From positions 3,251,074-3,315,073 of the forward strand of contig NZ_CP041186.1 of the NCBI RefSeq assembly GCF_006517175.1: DNA of 64,000 bases, written 5' to 3'. The notes under the pieces were generated by a model. It made no database searches and was not told the DNA's origin. It worked only from the letters and a program-made list of their open reading frames with translations. This stretch comes from Persicimonas caeni (GTDB lineage: Bacteria > Myxococcota_A > Bradymonadia > Bradymonadales > Bradymonadaceae). Within the stretch, counting starts at the first letter, position 1, and each line of letters starts with the position of its first letter. The position numbers were made by a program, and so were the translations under genes. This document shows, one piece after another, positions 14,944 through 24,002 of this stretch.

Positions 14944-17900
14944 AAGCCACAAATTTTGCCATCCGCCACGCCACGGCGGTCTTTGTGTTGATCGCCGTGA
15001 TCATCATCGGCGGTATCGGCGCGTATATCTCCATTCCCAAGGAGGCCGCGCCCGACGTCAAGATCCCGGTGGTCATCGTCAGCACCGCCTATTTCGGGGT
15101 GTCGCCCGCCGACATCGAGACGCTGGTGACCCAGCCGCTCGAAAAGGAGTTCAAGGGCCTGCGCGACCTCGACAAGATGACCAGCACCTCGGCCGAGAGT
15201 GTCTCGCTGGTCACCCTGGAGTTCGACCCCGAGGTCAACATCGAGGATGCGCTGCAAAAGGTGCGTGAGAAGGTCGACAAGGCCAAACCCGACCTGCCCG
15301 ACGACGCCGAAGATCCCGAGATCATCGAGATCAACTCCAGCGACTGGCCCGTGCTCATCGCCAACGTCTCCGGCGACATGGACCTGGTGCGCCTCAAAGA
15401 GGTCGGCGAAGCCCTCCAAGAGGATATCGAGGAGGTCAGCGGCGTACTCCGCGTCGATCTGGCCGGCGGCGTCGAGCGCGAGATCCAGATCGACGTCGAC
15501 CCCGACAAGCTCGAGCACCACAAGGTCTCGCTCAACCAGGTCATCGGCGCCATCCAGCGCGAAAACGTCAACCTGCCCGGCGGCAGCCTCGAGATGGGCG
15601 CGATGAAGTACACGGTGCGCGTGCCCGGCGAGTTCGAGGAGGTGCCGCCCATGGCCGACATCGTGGTCAAGTCGCCCAACTCCGAGCCGGTCTTTCTCAA
15701 AGACATCGCCACGGTCAACGACAGCTTCAAAGAGCCGGAGACCCGCAGCCGCCTGACCACCTGGGTCGACGGCGCCAACGGCGAGCGCCGCGCGATCACC
15801 CAGCCCAACATTTCGCTGTCGGTCGTCAAGCGCGCCGGCGAGAACATCATCGACATCGCCGAGAAGTCGAAGGAGATCATCGCGCGCTACGAGAAGCGCT
15901 ACGCCTCCGACGGCCTCGAGATCGTCGTGCTCAACGACATGTCCAAGCAGATCCAGGCGCAGGTCCACGAGCTCGAGAACAACATCATCTCGGGCCTGCT
16001 CATCGTGCTGGCGGTCTTGTTCTTCTTTATGGGCGGCGCGCGAAACGCGCTGTTCGTGGCCATCAGCATCCCGATGTCGATGCTCTTGAGCTTTTTGGTG
16101 CTCTCGATGCTCGGCATCACCATGAATATGGTCGTGCTCTTCGCGCTCATCTTGGCGCTGGGCATGCTCGTCGACAACGCGCTGGTCGTCGTCGAGAATA
16201 TCTACCGACACGCCAGCGAGGGCAAAAGCCGGCTGCAGGCAGCCATCGTGGGCACCGAGGAGGTCGGCTGGGCGATCATCGCCTCGACGGCGACCACCGT
16301 CGCCGCCTTCTTCCCGATGCTCTTCTGGCCCGGCATCATGGGTGAGTTCATGGGGTATATGCCCATGACCCTGATCATCGTGCTGGTCAGCAGCCTGTTC
16401 GTCGCCCTGATCATCAACCCGACGGTGTGCGCGGTCTTCCTGAAGGTCAAAGACGGCGTCGGCTTCTCTGAAGACGAAGTGCCCGATCTGTGGATCTACC
16501 GCGCCTATCGCTGGCAACTCGGCTGGGCTCTCGACCACCGGCTGGTGGTGGTCATCATCAGCATCTTGGTCTTCGGCGGCACCTTCGCCATCTTCGTGAA
16601 CACCTCGCGCGGCGTCGAGTTCTTCCCCGAGACGACCCCCGAGAAGTTCACCATCAACGTGGAGAACCCCGACGGCACTCGCCTCGAGGAGACCGACAAG
16701 CTGCTCGAGCGCTTGGCCGCACCGCTGGCCCAAGGCGCCGATCTGGTCGAGGCCTACATCATCGACTCGGGCGTCGGCGGCGGCGACGGCATGGTCGCTG
16801 CCGGCGGCAACACGCCCCACAAGGGCAAGATCTCGGTCGACCTGCTCGACGTCGACGATCAGCCCCGCCCGCCCGAAGAGCTCATGGACGAGCTTCGCAA
16901 GGAGTACGCCGACGTCGCCGGCGCCAGCGTCATCCTCAAAAAGGAGGAGATGGGCCCGCCGACCGGCTCGCCGGTCAGCATCGAGATTCGCGGCGAAGAC
17001 CTGCAGGTCCTGGCCGCCATCGCCCGCGAGGTGCGCCAGACGCTGCGAGCCATCCCCGGCATCGTCAACCTGCAGGACGACATCGAGCTGAGCCGCCCCG
17101 AGATCCAGATTCTGGTCGACCGGCGCCAGGCCGCGCTTCGCGGGGTCAACACCCAGTCGATCGCCCAGACGGTGCGCACCGCCATCAACGGCACCAAGGC
17201 GAGCGTCTTCCGCGAAGGCGAAGACGAATTCGACGTCACCGTGCGTCTGCAGGAATCGGATCGCGACGGCGTCGAAGACCTCGAAAAGCTCACCGTGGCC
17301 GACAAGGACAACAACCGCGTGCCGCTGGTCGACGTCGCCCAGATCACCGTGCGCGGCGGTAGCGGCTCGATCCGCCACAAAGACCGCCAGCGCGTGGTCT
17401 CGGTGACCGCCGACGCGGCCAAAGGCTACCTGCCTAACAACCTGCTAAAAGAAGCCCAGACGCGCCTCGAAGACCTCGACGTGCCCCCGGGCTACGAGCT
17501 CGCCTTTACCGGCGAGCAGGAAGAGCAGAAGAAGGCCGGCGACTTCTTGGCCAAGGCTTTGTTGGCCGCGGTCTTCTTGATCTCGCTCATCCTGGTGACC
17601 GAGTTCAACTCCATCGCCCAGCCGTTCATCATCCTGTGCAGCGTGCTGTTGAGCCTCATCGGCGTGTTGTGGAGTCTGATCATCACCGGCGAGCCCTTCG
17701 GCGTGATCATGACCGGCATCGGCATCATCAGCCTGGCCGGCGTCGTGGTGAACAACGCCATCGTCATGATCGACTACATCAACAAGCTCAAGGAGCGCGG
17801 CCTCAGCAAGCGCGAGGCGGTCATCACCGGCGGCCTGGTGCGCTTCCGCCCGGTCATGCTCACCGCCATCACCACCATCGGCGGCATGTTGCCGCTGGTC

Positions 17901-19523
17901 GTGGGCGTGAGCATCGACTTCGTGAACACCAAGATCGTGGTGGGAGGAAACTCCGTGGAAATGTGGGGCCCGATGGCCAACGTCGTCGCCGGCGGCTTGC
18001 TGGTGGCCACTGTGCTCACCCTGGTGGTCGTGCCGGTGCTCTACTCGCTGTTCGACGACATGAGCGAAGGCATTCGCAAGCTATTCAAGATGGGCAGCGC
18101 CTCGGCGCTCGTGTTGCTGATCGTGTCGATGGCGCCCTTCGCTCAGGCTCAAGAGGTGCCGAAGCAGCAACCCGATCAGACTCAGGCCGAAGAGACCAAT
18201 GCCGAGCAGCAGGATGTCGAGCAGCAGGATGTCGAGCAGCAGGATGTCGAGCTTCGCCCCGAAGATGACATCGACGAGGCCGAACTCATCGAAGCCGATC
18301 GCGTCCTCGAGCTCGACCAGGCTCGCGACATCGCGCGCAAGCAAAACCTGAACGTGCGCCTCGCACGCCAGCAACTGGCCGTCGCCGAGTCGCAGATCCA
18401 GAGCGCGTTTAGCCGCATCCTGCCGCAGGTCAGCGCCAGCGGAAACTACATCATCAACCAGGACGAGATCGCCGGCGAGTTCCCCTCCTTCATCCCGGGT
18501 GAAGACCCGATCCGCATCGTCACCCAGCCCCAGACCACCTGGAACTGGGAGGTCGGCGCCACGCTGCCGCTCAACGCACGCGCCTGGCCGGGCATCCAGA
18601 TCGCCTACGGCCAGAAGGACCGCGCCGAAGCCCAACTCGCCTCGGCCCGAGAGCAGATCGATTTCAGCGCCACCCAGCTGTACTACAATCTGCTTCTGGG
18701 CAAGCAACTCGTGCGCATCTCGCGCCAGCAGCTCGCCTCGCGGCGTACCCTGCTCGAGGCGACTCGGCTTCGCGTCGAGGCCGACGTGGCCACCAAATTC
18801 GACCTCAACCGCGCCCGCGTGCGCGTCGTCGAGGCCGAAAAAGACCTCGAGCAGGCACGCCTGTCGTTCATCAAGGCACGCCAGTCGCTGGCGAATCTGC
18901 TGCAGACCGAGGCGGACTTCGACGTCGAAGAGCCCGCCGATGTCGCTCTGCCCGAAGAGCTCGCCGAGCTCAAGCAGACCGCCGAGCGAGAGCGCTACAC
19001 CGTCGAAGTCGAGCGCATTAACCAGAAGATCGCCCAACTCGCCCTCGAGGAGGTCTACTACCAGTACCTGCCGACGCTGTCGGCGACCTTCAAGTACTCG
19101 GACAGCGCCGACACCGACCTGAGCGAGCAGGACCCGCAGTGGCAGATGATCTTCGGGGCCCAGTGGACCATCTGGGACGGCGGCCAGCGCGAGGCGCTGC
19201 TCGACGAGCGCAACGCTCAGCTTCTGGCGTCCAAGCTCCAAAAAGAGCAGACACTCGACGACATCTCCACCGAGCTCGAGCGCGCCTGGGCCGACTACCT
19301 GTCGGCCAAGACCCAGGTCGCCTCCTCCAAGGAGCAAGTCGAGCTGGCCGAACAGGCCTTCGAGCAGGCCCAGATCGGCTACGAGAACGCCGTGACCACC
19401 CAGCTCGACTTGATCGACTCCCAAGACCAACTCACGCTGGCGCGCATCAACCTCGCCCGCGACCAATTGCAGGTCGAGCTGGCGGTGCGCACGCTGCGCT
19501 ACCTTGCAGGCATCGACGACTGA
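14940..19523 (+). CDS. RND efflux pump fused to a TolC-like outer-membrane channel
   Basis: 1527 aa in one uninterrupted frame. Residues 1-1050 are a complete RND (HAE-1-like) transporter: first helix and VSPADIETLVTQPLE porter motif, TM4 LGMLVDNALVVVENIYRH (Asp then Asn at the proton-relay pair), TM10 VVVNNAIVMIDY, and last helix ending VVPVLYSLFDDM. Residues 1051-1070 read like a signal peptide with a signal-peptidase I site (AQA-QE at 1070/1071). A short repeat (EQQDV three times) follows, and then about 450 residues of TolC family with two outer-membrane-efflux repeats. The RND C-terminus is cytoplasmic, so the internal signal-like helix would carry the TolC part into the periplasm. Cleavage or an internal start at the ATG at 18090 is possible, but I see no ribosome site there. 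Similar pump-TolC fusions are known in Bacteroidota CzcA-type pumps. Confidence 0.92.
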   Translation: MKATNFAIRHATAVFVLIAVIIIGGIGAYISIPKEAAPDVKIPVVIVSTAYFGVSPADIETLVTQPLEKEFKGLRDLDKMTSTSAESVSLVTLEFDPEVNIEDALQKVREKVDKAKPDLPDDAEDPEIIEINSSDWPVLIANVSGDMDLVRLKEVGEALQEDIEEVSGVLRVDLAGGVEREIQIDVDPDKLEHHKVSLNQVIGAIQRENVNLPGGSLEMGAMKYTVRVPGEFEEVPPMADIVVKSPNSEPVFLKDIATVNDSFKEPETRSRLTTWVDGANGERRAITQPNISLSVVKRAGENIIDIAEKSKEIIARYEKRYASDGLEIVVLNDMSKQIQAQVHELENNIISGLLIVLAVLFFFMGGARNALFVAISIPMSMLLSFLVLSMLGITMNMVVLFALILALGMLVDNALVVVENIYRHASEGKSRLQAAIVGTEEVGWAIIASTATTVAAFFPMLFWPGIMGEFMGYMPMTLIIVLVSSLFVALIINPTVCAVFLKVKDGVGFSEDEVPDLWIYRAYRWQLGWALDHRLVVVIISILVFGGTFAIFVNTSRGVEFFPETTPEKFTINVENPDGTRLEETDKLLERLAAPLAQGADLVEAYIIDSGVGGGDGMVAAGGNTPHKGKISVDLLDVDDQPRPPEELMDELRKEYADVAGASVILKKEEMGPPTGSPVSIEIRGEDLQVLAAIAREVRQTLRAIPGIVNLQDDIELSRPEIQILVDRRQAALRGVNTQSIAQTVRTAINGTKASVFREGEDEFDVTVRLQESDRDGVEDLEKLTVADKDNNRVPLVDVAQITVRGGSGSIRHKDRQRVVSVTADAAKGYLPNNLLKEAQTRLEDLDVPPGYELAFTGEQEEQKKAGDFLAKALLAAVFLISLILVTEFNSIAQPFIILCSVLLSLIGVLWSLIITGEPFGVIMTGIGIISLAGVVVNNAIVMIDYINKLKERGLSKREAVITGGLVRFRPVMLTAITTIGGMLPLVVGVSIDFVNTKIVVGGNSVEMWGPMANVVAGGLLVATVLTLVVVPVLYSLFDDMSEGIRKLFKMGSASALVLLIVSMAPFAQAQEVPKQQPDQTQAEETNAEQQDVEQQDVEQQDVELRPEDDIDEAELIEADRVLELDQARDIARKQNLNVRLARQQLAVAESQIQSAFSRILPQVSASGNYIINQDEIAGEFPSFIPGEDPIRIVTQPQTTWNWEVGATLPLNARAWPGIQIAYGQKDRAEAQLASAREQIDFSATQLYYNLLLGKQLVRISRQQLASRRTLLEATRLRVEADVATKFDLNRARVRVVEAEKDLEQARLSFIKARQSLANLLQTEADFDVEEPADVALPEELAELKQTAERERYTVEVERINQKIAQLALEEVYYQYLPTLSATFKYSDSADTDLSEQDPQWQMIFGAQWTIWDGGQREALLDERNAQLLASKLQKEQTLDDISTELERAWADYLSAKTQVASSKEQVELAEQAFEQAQIGYENAVTTQLDLIDSQDQLTLARINLARDQLQVELAVRTLRYLAGIDD
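18198..18248 (+). repeat. 15-bp tandem repeat coding EQQDV
   Basis: GAGCAGCAGGATGTC is present three times in a row just after the predicted signal-peptidase site inside the fused pump-channel gene. It encodes a flexible acidic linker EQQDV x3. Tandem copies can change in number between strains. Confidence 0.7.
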
Positions 19524-20098
19524 CCCAACTTGGAGAAGTGGCCACCAGGGAAGCCCGAGCTTCCCGGGTGGCAGGCCTTCCTGCCCCGGTTGAAGCTCGA
19601 CAATCACCGTCTGTACTTTGACGACTGTGGTAGATTGTCCTACATTGTGTGTTAGAGGCTTTCACTGCCACATTGGACTGAACTGGATGTTGGTCGCTGA
19701 CCGGGGAGAATCAGGATAGATATTTCCCGCAAGGAGGCATTTATGACGCAGCGCGTCATGCGCGTGCGTGACCCTCACAATTTGACGCGTTGGTGAGCCC
19801 GAGGTTGGGGAAGAGTCGTTTGTGACCCATCTTTCGCTCCTTTCATCGAGTGGGACCCCACGTGAAAGGCTTGTCAGACTATCAGCCGAAGGCTTTTGTT
19901 CATCGGTGCCCTGCCGAAGTATGTAGTAGTACTTTTCCTTCCGTACTTCGCCAGACTTTGTGCGACCTGGTGTCACACCAAAGCTTATTCCTACCCGATA
20001 CGATGTCTTCCCCGACCTCGAGCTCATCAACGCGCTGACCCTCTTGCCTCCCTGTCCCTCCCTTTGAGCGCCGCCCGATTTCGTGTATCAGTTTCCCT
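19524..20098. other. 575-bp intergenic tract with hairpins
   Basis: No convincing large gene. It holds a GC-rich hairpin just after the pump stop (19541-19572, GCCACC..GGGAAGC / GCTTCCC..GGTGGC, no T-tail), a hairpin GACAATC / GATTGTC (19599-19639), a 17-codon frame with an excellent ribosome site (19743-19796), and a third hairpin CCTTTCA..GTGGG / CCCAC..TGAAAGG (19839-19869). Base composition is less GC-rich than the flanks. A minus-strand frame at 19662-20030 was judged spurious. Confidence 0.5.
19743..19796 (+). CDS. possible 17-aa peptide
   Basis: ATG at 19743 preceded by AAGGAGG (19731-19737) at 5-base spacing, the best ribosome site in the surrounding 600 bp. It encodes MTQRVMRVRDPHNLTRW and then TGA. 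Basic, with no hydrophobic segment. It could be a real small protein, a leader peptide, or a chance match. No promoter was recognised for it. Confidence 0.25.
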   Translation: MTQRVMRVRDPHNLTRW

Positions 20099-20653
20099 AT
20101 GACCACCACCGAGACGACTGAACTTGTGGACGTGACCAGCGACGAGCGCGCCCAGCTCGAGCGATCCCTGGGCAGGCTCGACCGGCTGGCTCGTCTGATG
20201 GACGACCAGTTCGAGCTGCCCGTAGTCCGCTGGCGCGTGGGCCTCGACCCCATCATCGGGCTCATCCCAGGCGGCGGCGACTGGGCCACCTGGGTGGTCG
20301 GCGTCTATATCTTCTGGTCCTCATTGCGCCTAGGGGTGCCGCGGCGCATCCTCACCCGCCAGGTGATCAACCTGACGATCGACTTGGTGACGGGCTACGT
20401 GCCGGCGCTGGGAGATCTGTTCGACGCCGCCTTCAAAGCCAACCGGCGAAACGTCGATCTTGTGCTCGAATTCTACGGGGTCAACAACGGCGGCGACGCG
20501 CCGCGGCTGCCGTCGGATTTGCCAGCGCGGGTCACCGAAGAAAAGCAAAAGAGCGGCGTGCTGCGCTACTTGGGTGGGTTCGTCGTGGTGCTGGTGCTCT
20601 TGGCCATCGCCGCGCTGCCGTTCGCGCTGCTGTGGTGGATCATCAAAGGATAG
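20099..20653 (+). CDS. DUF4112 family membrane protein
   Basis: 184 aa. The N-terminal two thirds matches the DUF4112 pattern: LDRLARLMDDQFELPVVRWR, then VGLDPIIGLIPGGGDWATW, a first hydrophobic helix (VVGVYIFWSSL), RRILTRQVINLTIDLVTGYV and PALGDLFDAAFKANRRNV. A single strong transmembrane helix lies at the C-terminus (about residues 157-181). The family has no known function. It stands alone, converging on the next gene, with a hairpin between the two. Confidence 0.88.
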   Translation: MTTTETTELVDVTSDERAQLERSLGRLDRLARLMDDQFELPVVRWRVGLDPIIGLIPGGGDWATWVVGVYIFWSSLRLGVPRRILTRQVINLTIDLVTGYVPALGDLFDAAFKANRRNVDLVLEFYGVNNGGDAPRLPSDLPARVTEEKQKSGVLRYLGGFVVVLVLLAIAALPFALLWWIIKG

Positions 20654-20669
20654 TACATTCCAAATCGGC

Positions 20670-20691
20670 GCGAGGGCGTCCTTGCCCTCGC
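20670..20691. terminator. palindrome between convergent genes (GAGGGC family)
   Basis: GCGAGGGC-GTCCTT-GCCCTCGC, a perfect 8-bp stem, in the 51-bp gap between two convergent genes. It lacks T-tracts. It resembles the GAGGGCAAGATGCCCTC repeats at 46905, 46981 and 63006. Probably a bidirectional transcript end and a member of a dispersed repeat family. Confidence 0.5.
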
Positions 20692-20704
20692 TCCCAACCT
20701 TCCC

Positions 20705-22069
20705 TCAAAACCCGTAGCCGACCATCACGTTCGCCAGGTGGAACATGTCGGTCGTCGTGGCCGGCTGACCGCCGAGGTCTTCCAACACCGGCTGCGAAAA
20801 GGTCGTGGGGTAGTACTGGAAGTCGTAGCCGGCGGCGACCTCGAACGGCTTCAAGAAGGTCAACTGCAGCTTGGCGGCCGCGTTCCAACCCAGCCCGAAG
20901 TCCGCCGGCCCCATGACATCGCCCGACAATCTGGCGTCGACCACCGGCAGCGCCGCGGCGTCCAGGTGCAGCTCGGCGAGTTCGCCGAACTGGTAGACCA
21001 GGCCCGCGCCGGCCCGCATGTTGATGTAGTCGTTGCCGGTGTAGGCTTGGTTTTGATCGATCTGGATCGACATCAGCTCGACGCCCGCCTTGCCGAACAC
21101 GATCAGGTCGGCGCCCACACCTTTTAGGTATTTGAAGTCGCCACCCACGTTCGAAAACGCGCTCGGCAGCTCGACGGGCTGGCCCTGGTCGTTGGTGAAG
21201 ACGGTGGTAAACGGCGCGAACGAGCCAAAGACCGTGGCGCCGAAGGCCGCCGTGTCGCCATCCATGAGCGCGAAGATGATGTCGACCTCGGCGCCAAAGC
21301 CCACGAAGGGGCTGGCGTGATCGAGCTGGTAGTCGGCCTGGGTCTCGAGCTGCAGGCTTCGCCGCCCGAAGATCATGCCCACGTGCGGGGTCAGCCCCGT
21401 CTTCAGGTCGGCGTGCTTCTCGCGGTGCTCGCGGATGACCCGCTCCTTGATCTTCTGGGAGTCCGACGGCGGCTCCTCTTCACCGACCAGATCGACGCCA
21501 GCCTGCTGCTCCTGGCGTTGGGCCTGCTCCTCACGGTACTGGCGCACCTTGGGCACCAGCGCCTTGAACGCCTGCTTGAGCACCGTGACGCTCTCGCTCT
21601 GCGACGGGCGGCTGCCCGCGATCGACTGGCGAATATCGTCGAGCTCGTTGCCGTACGGGCCGATGACCACCAGCTGCATCGTGTTGCCGCCGCCGAAGAC
21701 GTCGAGCACCAAGATCGCCTCGCCGCCGGTCTGCGAGAGCATGGCGGCGAACTCGGCGCGGTGGCGCAGGCGCTTGTCGCCGTCGCGCAACGTATCGAGT
21801 CCGATGCCGCGCTCGCTGCCGGCGGCCAGCAGATCGCCCGGATCGACCAACTGCAGGTCGCTGCTCGCCTCGAGCACCTCGGCCAGCGCGTCATACACCG
21901 CCGTGCCGTCCATCGGGTCACTGTTGACGAACACCATCTTGAGCGGGGCTTCTTGAGCCGCGGCGGCCCCCATCGAGCCAAACGAGACGAGGCCGATCGC
22001 TGCCAGGGCCACCAACAGGGTGAGCGCCGAGTGAAGATGGCGGGCAATGCTTTTACGTCGAAACTGCAT
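20705..22069 (-). CDS. secreted protein with C-terminal beta-barrel
   Basis: 454 aa with a signal peptide cut near AAAA-QE (residue 39). The N-terminal domain (about 45-170) alternates strands and helices (MVFVNSDPMDGTAVYDALAEVL, AILVLDVFGGGNTMQLVVIG), like the nucleotide-free TolB-N/FlgT-like periplasmic domains. A helical, Gln/Glu-rich linker follows (about 175-225). From about residue 235 the protein is a barrel of Gly/aromatic strands ending NVMVGYGF, with terminal Phe. It therefore spans the outer membrane with a periplasmic sensor or binding domain. No family was recognised with certainty. It is divergent from the deoxynucleoside kinase gene. Confidence 0.65.
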   Translation of the reverse strand: MQFRRKSIARHLHSALTLLVALAAIGLVSFGSMGAAAAQEAPLKMVFVNSDPMDGTAVYDALAEVLEASSDLQLVDPGDLLAAGSERGIGLDTLRDGDKRLRHRAEFAAMLSQTGGEAILVLDVFGGGNTMQLVVIGPYGNELDDIRQSIAGSRPSQSESVTVLKQAFKALVPKVRQYREEQAQRQEQQAGVDLVGEEEPPSDSQKIKERVIREHREKHADLKTGLTPHVGMIFGRRSLQLETQADYQLDHASPFVGFGAEVDIIFALMDGDTAAFGATVFGSFAPFTTVFTNDQGQPVELPSAFSNVGGDFKYLKGVGADLIVFGKAGVELMSIQIDQNQAYTGNDYINMRAGAGLVYQFGELAELHLDAAALPVVDARLSGDVMGPADFGLGWNAAAKLQLTFLKPFEVAAGYDFQYYPTTFSQPVLEDLGGQPATTTDMFHLANVMVGYGF

Positions 22070-22234
22070 GAGAGAACTCGAAAGCGGGTGATCGAATCAC
22101 GCCTCAATTCTTGCCATGCGCCGCGTGTAGGGGCAAGTGTGGGTTGTTGGTATTGACCGAATCGAGGCAGGCACGTTAAACGAATAGCTGCCTTTTTCGC
22201 TTTGCGGTCGCCCCCTCTTGGCTTAGCAGTGACC

Positions 22235-22891
22235 ATGCCTGATTTAACCCACGAATTCCCCCGTTACATCGTCATTGAAGGCCCCATCGGCGTCGGCAAG
22301 ACGACCCTGGTCAACCTGCTCGCCGAGCGGTACCGGGCGAACACCGTGCTCGAGATTTTCGAGGAGAATCCCTTTCTGGCCAAGTTCTACGGCGACCGCG
22401 ACGCGTACGCCTTCCAGACCGAGATGTTCTTTTTGCTCAGCCGCTACAAGCAGCAGGAGCAATTCAGCCAGCGCGATCTCTTCTCGACGCTGTCGGTCAG
22501 CGACTACCTGTTCGTCAAATGCCGGCTCTTCGCCAGCCTGACGCTGTCGGACCACGAGCTGTCGCTGTACGACCGCATGTACAATATCCTCACTGAGCAG
22601 GTCCCCACCCCCGACGTGGTCGTGCACTTGCACGCCCCGCTCGAGATCCTGCACGAGCGTATCAACAAGCGCGGGCGCTCCTACGAACAGGACATGGACC
22701 TGGAGTACCTCGACCGGCTGCGCGGGCTGTACCACAACTTCTTCGCCCACTACGAAGACACCCCGCTCGTCGAGGTCGACACCGCCGACGTGCACTTCGC
22801 CGAAGAGCCCGACGCGGTCGAAGAGCTCATGGACCGTATCCAGCGCGCTTATCAGGCCAGCAAAGCCCCGCCCAAGGCGATTGAGTTTTAA
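22235..22891 (+). CDS. deoxynucleoside kinase (dGK/dAK type)
   Basis: 218 aa from the ATG at 22235. P-loop EGPIGVGKTTL at residues 14-24. Then comes an E-E-NPFL motif (EIFEENPFLAKFY), a Q-x-x-x-F helix (FQTEMFFLLSRYKQQEQ), an SDY segment (SVSDYLFVK) and an ERI-KRGR lid. This is the pattern of the deoxyadenosine/deoxyguanosine kinase family, which phosphorylates salvaged deoxynucleosides using ATP in the cytoplasm. The exact base preference cannot be read. Single gene; it converges on the WD-like lipoprotein operon 13 bp away. The 1.3-9 kb cluster could supply deoxynucleosides, but there is no direct link. Confidence 0.88.
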   Translation: MPDLTHEFPRYIVIEGPIGVGKTTLVNLLAERYRANTVLEIFEENPFLAKFYGDRDAYAFQTEMFFLLSRYKQQEQFSQRDLFSTLSVSDYLFVKCRLFASLTLSDHELSLYDRMYNILTEQVPTPDVVVHLHAPLEILHERINKRGRSYEQDMDLEYLDRLRGLYHNFFAHYEDTPLVEVDTADVHFAEEPDAVEELMDRIQRAYQASKAPPKAIEF

Positions 22892-22904
22892 AGAGAGTCG
22901 GGGA

Positions 22905-24002
22905 TCAACGCCATTCGATGGCGTCGCCGCTGCGTCGCAGCGCCGCGCGCGTCTTGCCCGTTTGGGGCTCGACGAGCACCACGCCCGAGTCGACGCATAC
23001 AGCCAAGGTGTCGGCCTGCGGCGAGAACGCCAGCCCGCACAGCTCGCCTTCGGGGAGTGCCGCCTTCCAGTCGGTGGCGCCGTCAGCGAACCCGCGCAGG
23101 GCGAGCGACCCCGCGTCGGCGACGACGAACTTGTCCTGCAGCTTCGGCGAGGCGGCGACCATCTCGCCGCGCTCCTTCATGCTCCACGACAAAAAGCTGT
23201 TCTCGAACAAGCTGATCGCGCGCAGGCTGCCGTCGGTGGCGGTCGCGGCGACGTAGCGGCCGTCGAAGCCGAACGAGCGGGCGGCGGTGGGCAATTTGAC
23301 GACCGTGGCGATCTCGCCGGGCTTGCTGGGCTTCCAGTGGAGGACTTTGCCCGAGGCGGTCGCCAGGATCATCGCGTTGGTCTCGGTCACCAGCGCCTCG
23401 GTGGACAGCGACGACAGGTTGGCGGTGAAATCGGGCGACTGGCGGGCCATGAACTTCTTGAGGTCGCGGGTGGCCACGCGGTCGAGGTCGGTCTCGCCCT
23501 GGCGCCATACGTGCAGCTTGCCGTGAGGCTCGACGACAAACAGGCCCTCGCCGTCTGACAAAAACCCGCCGGTGGCGAAGTCGGACACCGTACTCAATCG
23601 CAACACGGTCTGGCCGTCGCGCAGGCGCACGACCACCGGCGGGTTGCTGGCGGCCAGGGCGAGTTTGGCGCCCGGCGAGACGGCCACGACGCCTGCGGGC
23701 GTTCCGGTGACCTCGCCGACCGAGGCGTCCTGCGCCTTCGGGTCGATCTTGGCCCACTTGCCGTCGGCAAAGCCCAGACGAAGCGAGCCGTCGTCGCCCC
23801 AGCTCAAGCTTTCGACCGCCGGGGTGTCTGCAGCGGGCGCGAAGTCGGGCAGCGCGGCCGGTCCGGCCTGCTCGCTGGCCTGCGCGTCCGTTGCGCTCTT
23901 GTCGGCGACGGCCTCGCCGTCTGTCTGGGCAGTTTGAGAGGTGCTGCAACCAGCGACGAGGAGCGCCATTGCGGCGCCTGCGGCGATCCACGTTCGATTC
24001 AT
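22905..24002 (-). CDS. beta-propeller (WD40-like) lipoprotein
   Basis: 365 aa from the ATG at 24002, which overlaps the previous stop by 4 bp (ATGA). Lipobox LVAGC (Cys17). The mature region has repeated four-strand units with GD/D-G turns (VESLSWGDDGSLRLGFADGKW, VVAVSPGAKLALAAS, CGLAFSPQADTLAVCVDSGVVLV), typical of a WD40/YVTN-like propeller of about seven blades. No catalytic motif. Last of three genes that all encode membrane-attached proteins. Likely a scaffold or sensor at the cell envelope. Confidence 0.7.
   Translation of the reverse strand: MNRTWIAAGAAMALLVAGCSTSQTAQTDGEAVADKSATDAQASEQAGPAALPDFAPAADTPAVESLSWGDDGSLRLGFADGKWAKIDPKAQDASVGEVTGTPAGVVAVSPGAKLALAASNPPVVVRLRDGQTVLRLSTVSDFATGGFLSDGEGLFVVEPHGKLHVWRQGETDLDRVATRDLKKFMARQSPDFTANLSSLSTEALVTETNAMILATASGKVLHWKPSKPGEIATVVKLPTAARSFGFDGRYVAATATDGSLRAISLFENSFLSWSMKERGEMVAASPKLQDKFVVADAGSLALRGFADGATDWKAALPEGELCGLAFSPQADTLAVCVDSGVVLVEPQTGKTRAALRRSGDAIEWR

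Noticed and set aside
14802-17378. 858-codon minus-strand frame opposite the RND pump
   Set aside because: His/Asp/Gln-rich antisense shadow of a clear RND transporter; no motif and no ribosome site.
19662-20030. 122-codon minus-strand frame in the gene-free tract
   Set aside because: No ribosome site, low-complexity Ser/Arg/Thr composition, crosses several hairpins.
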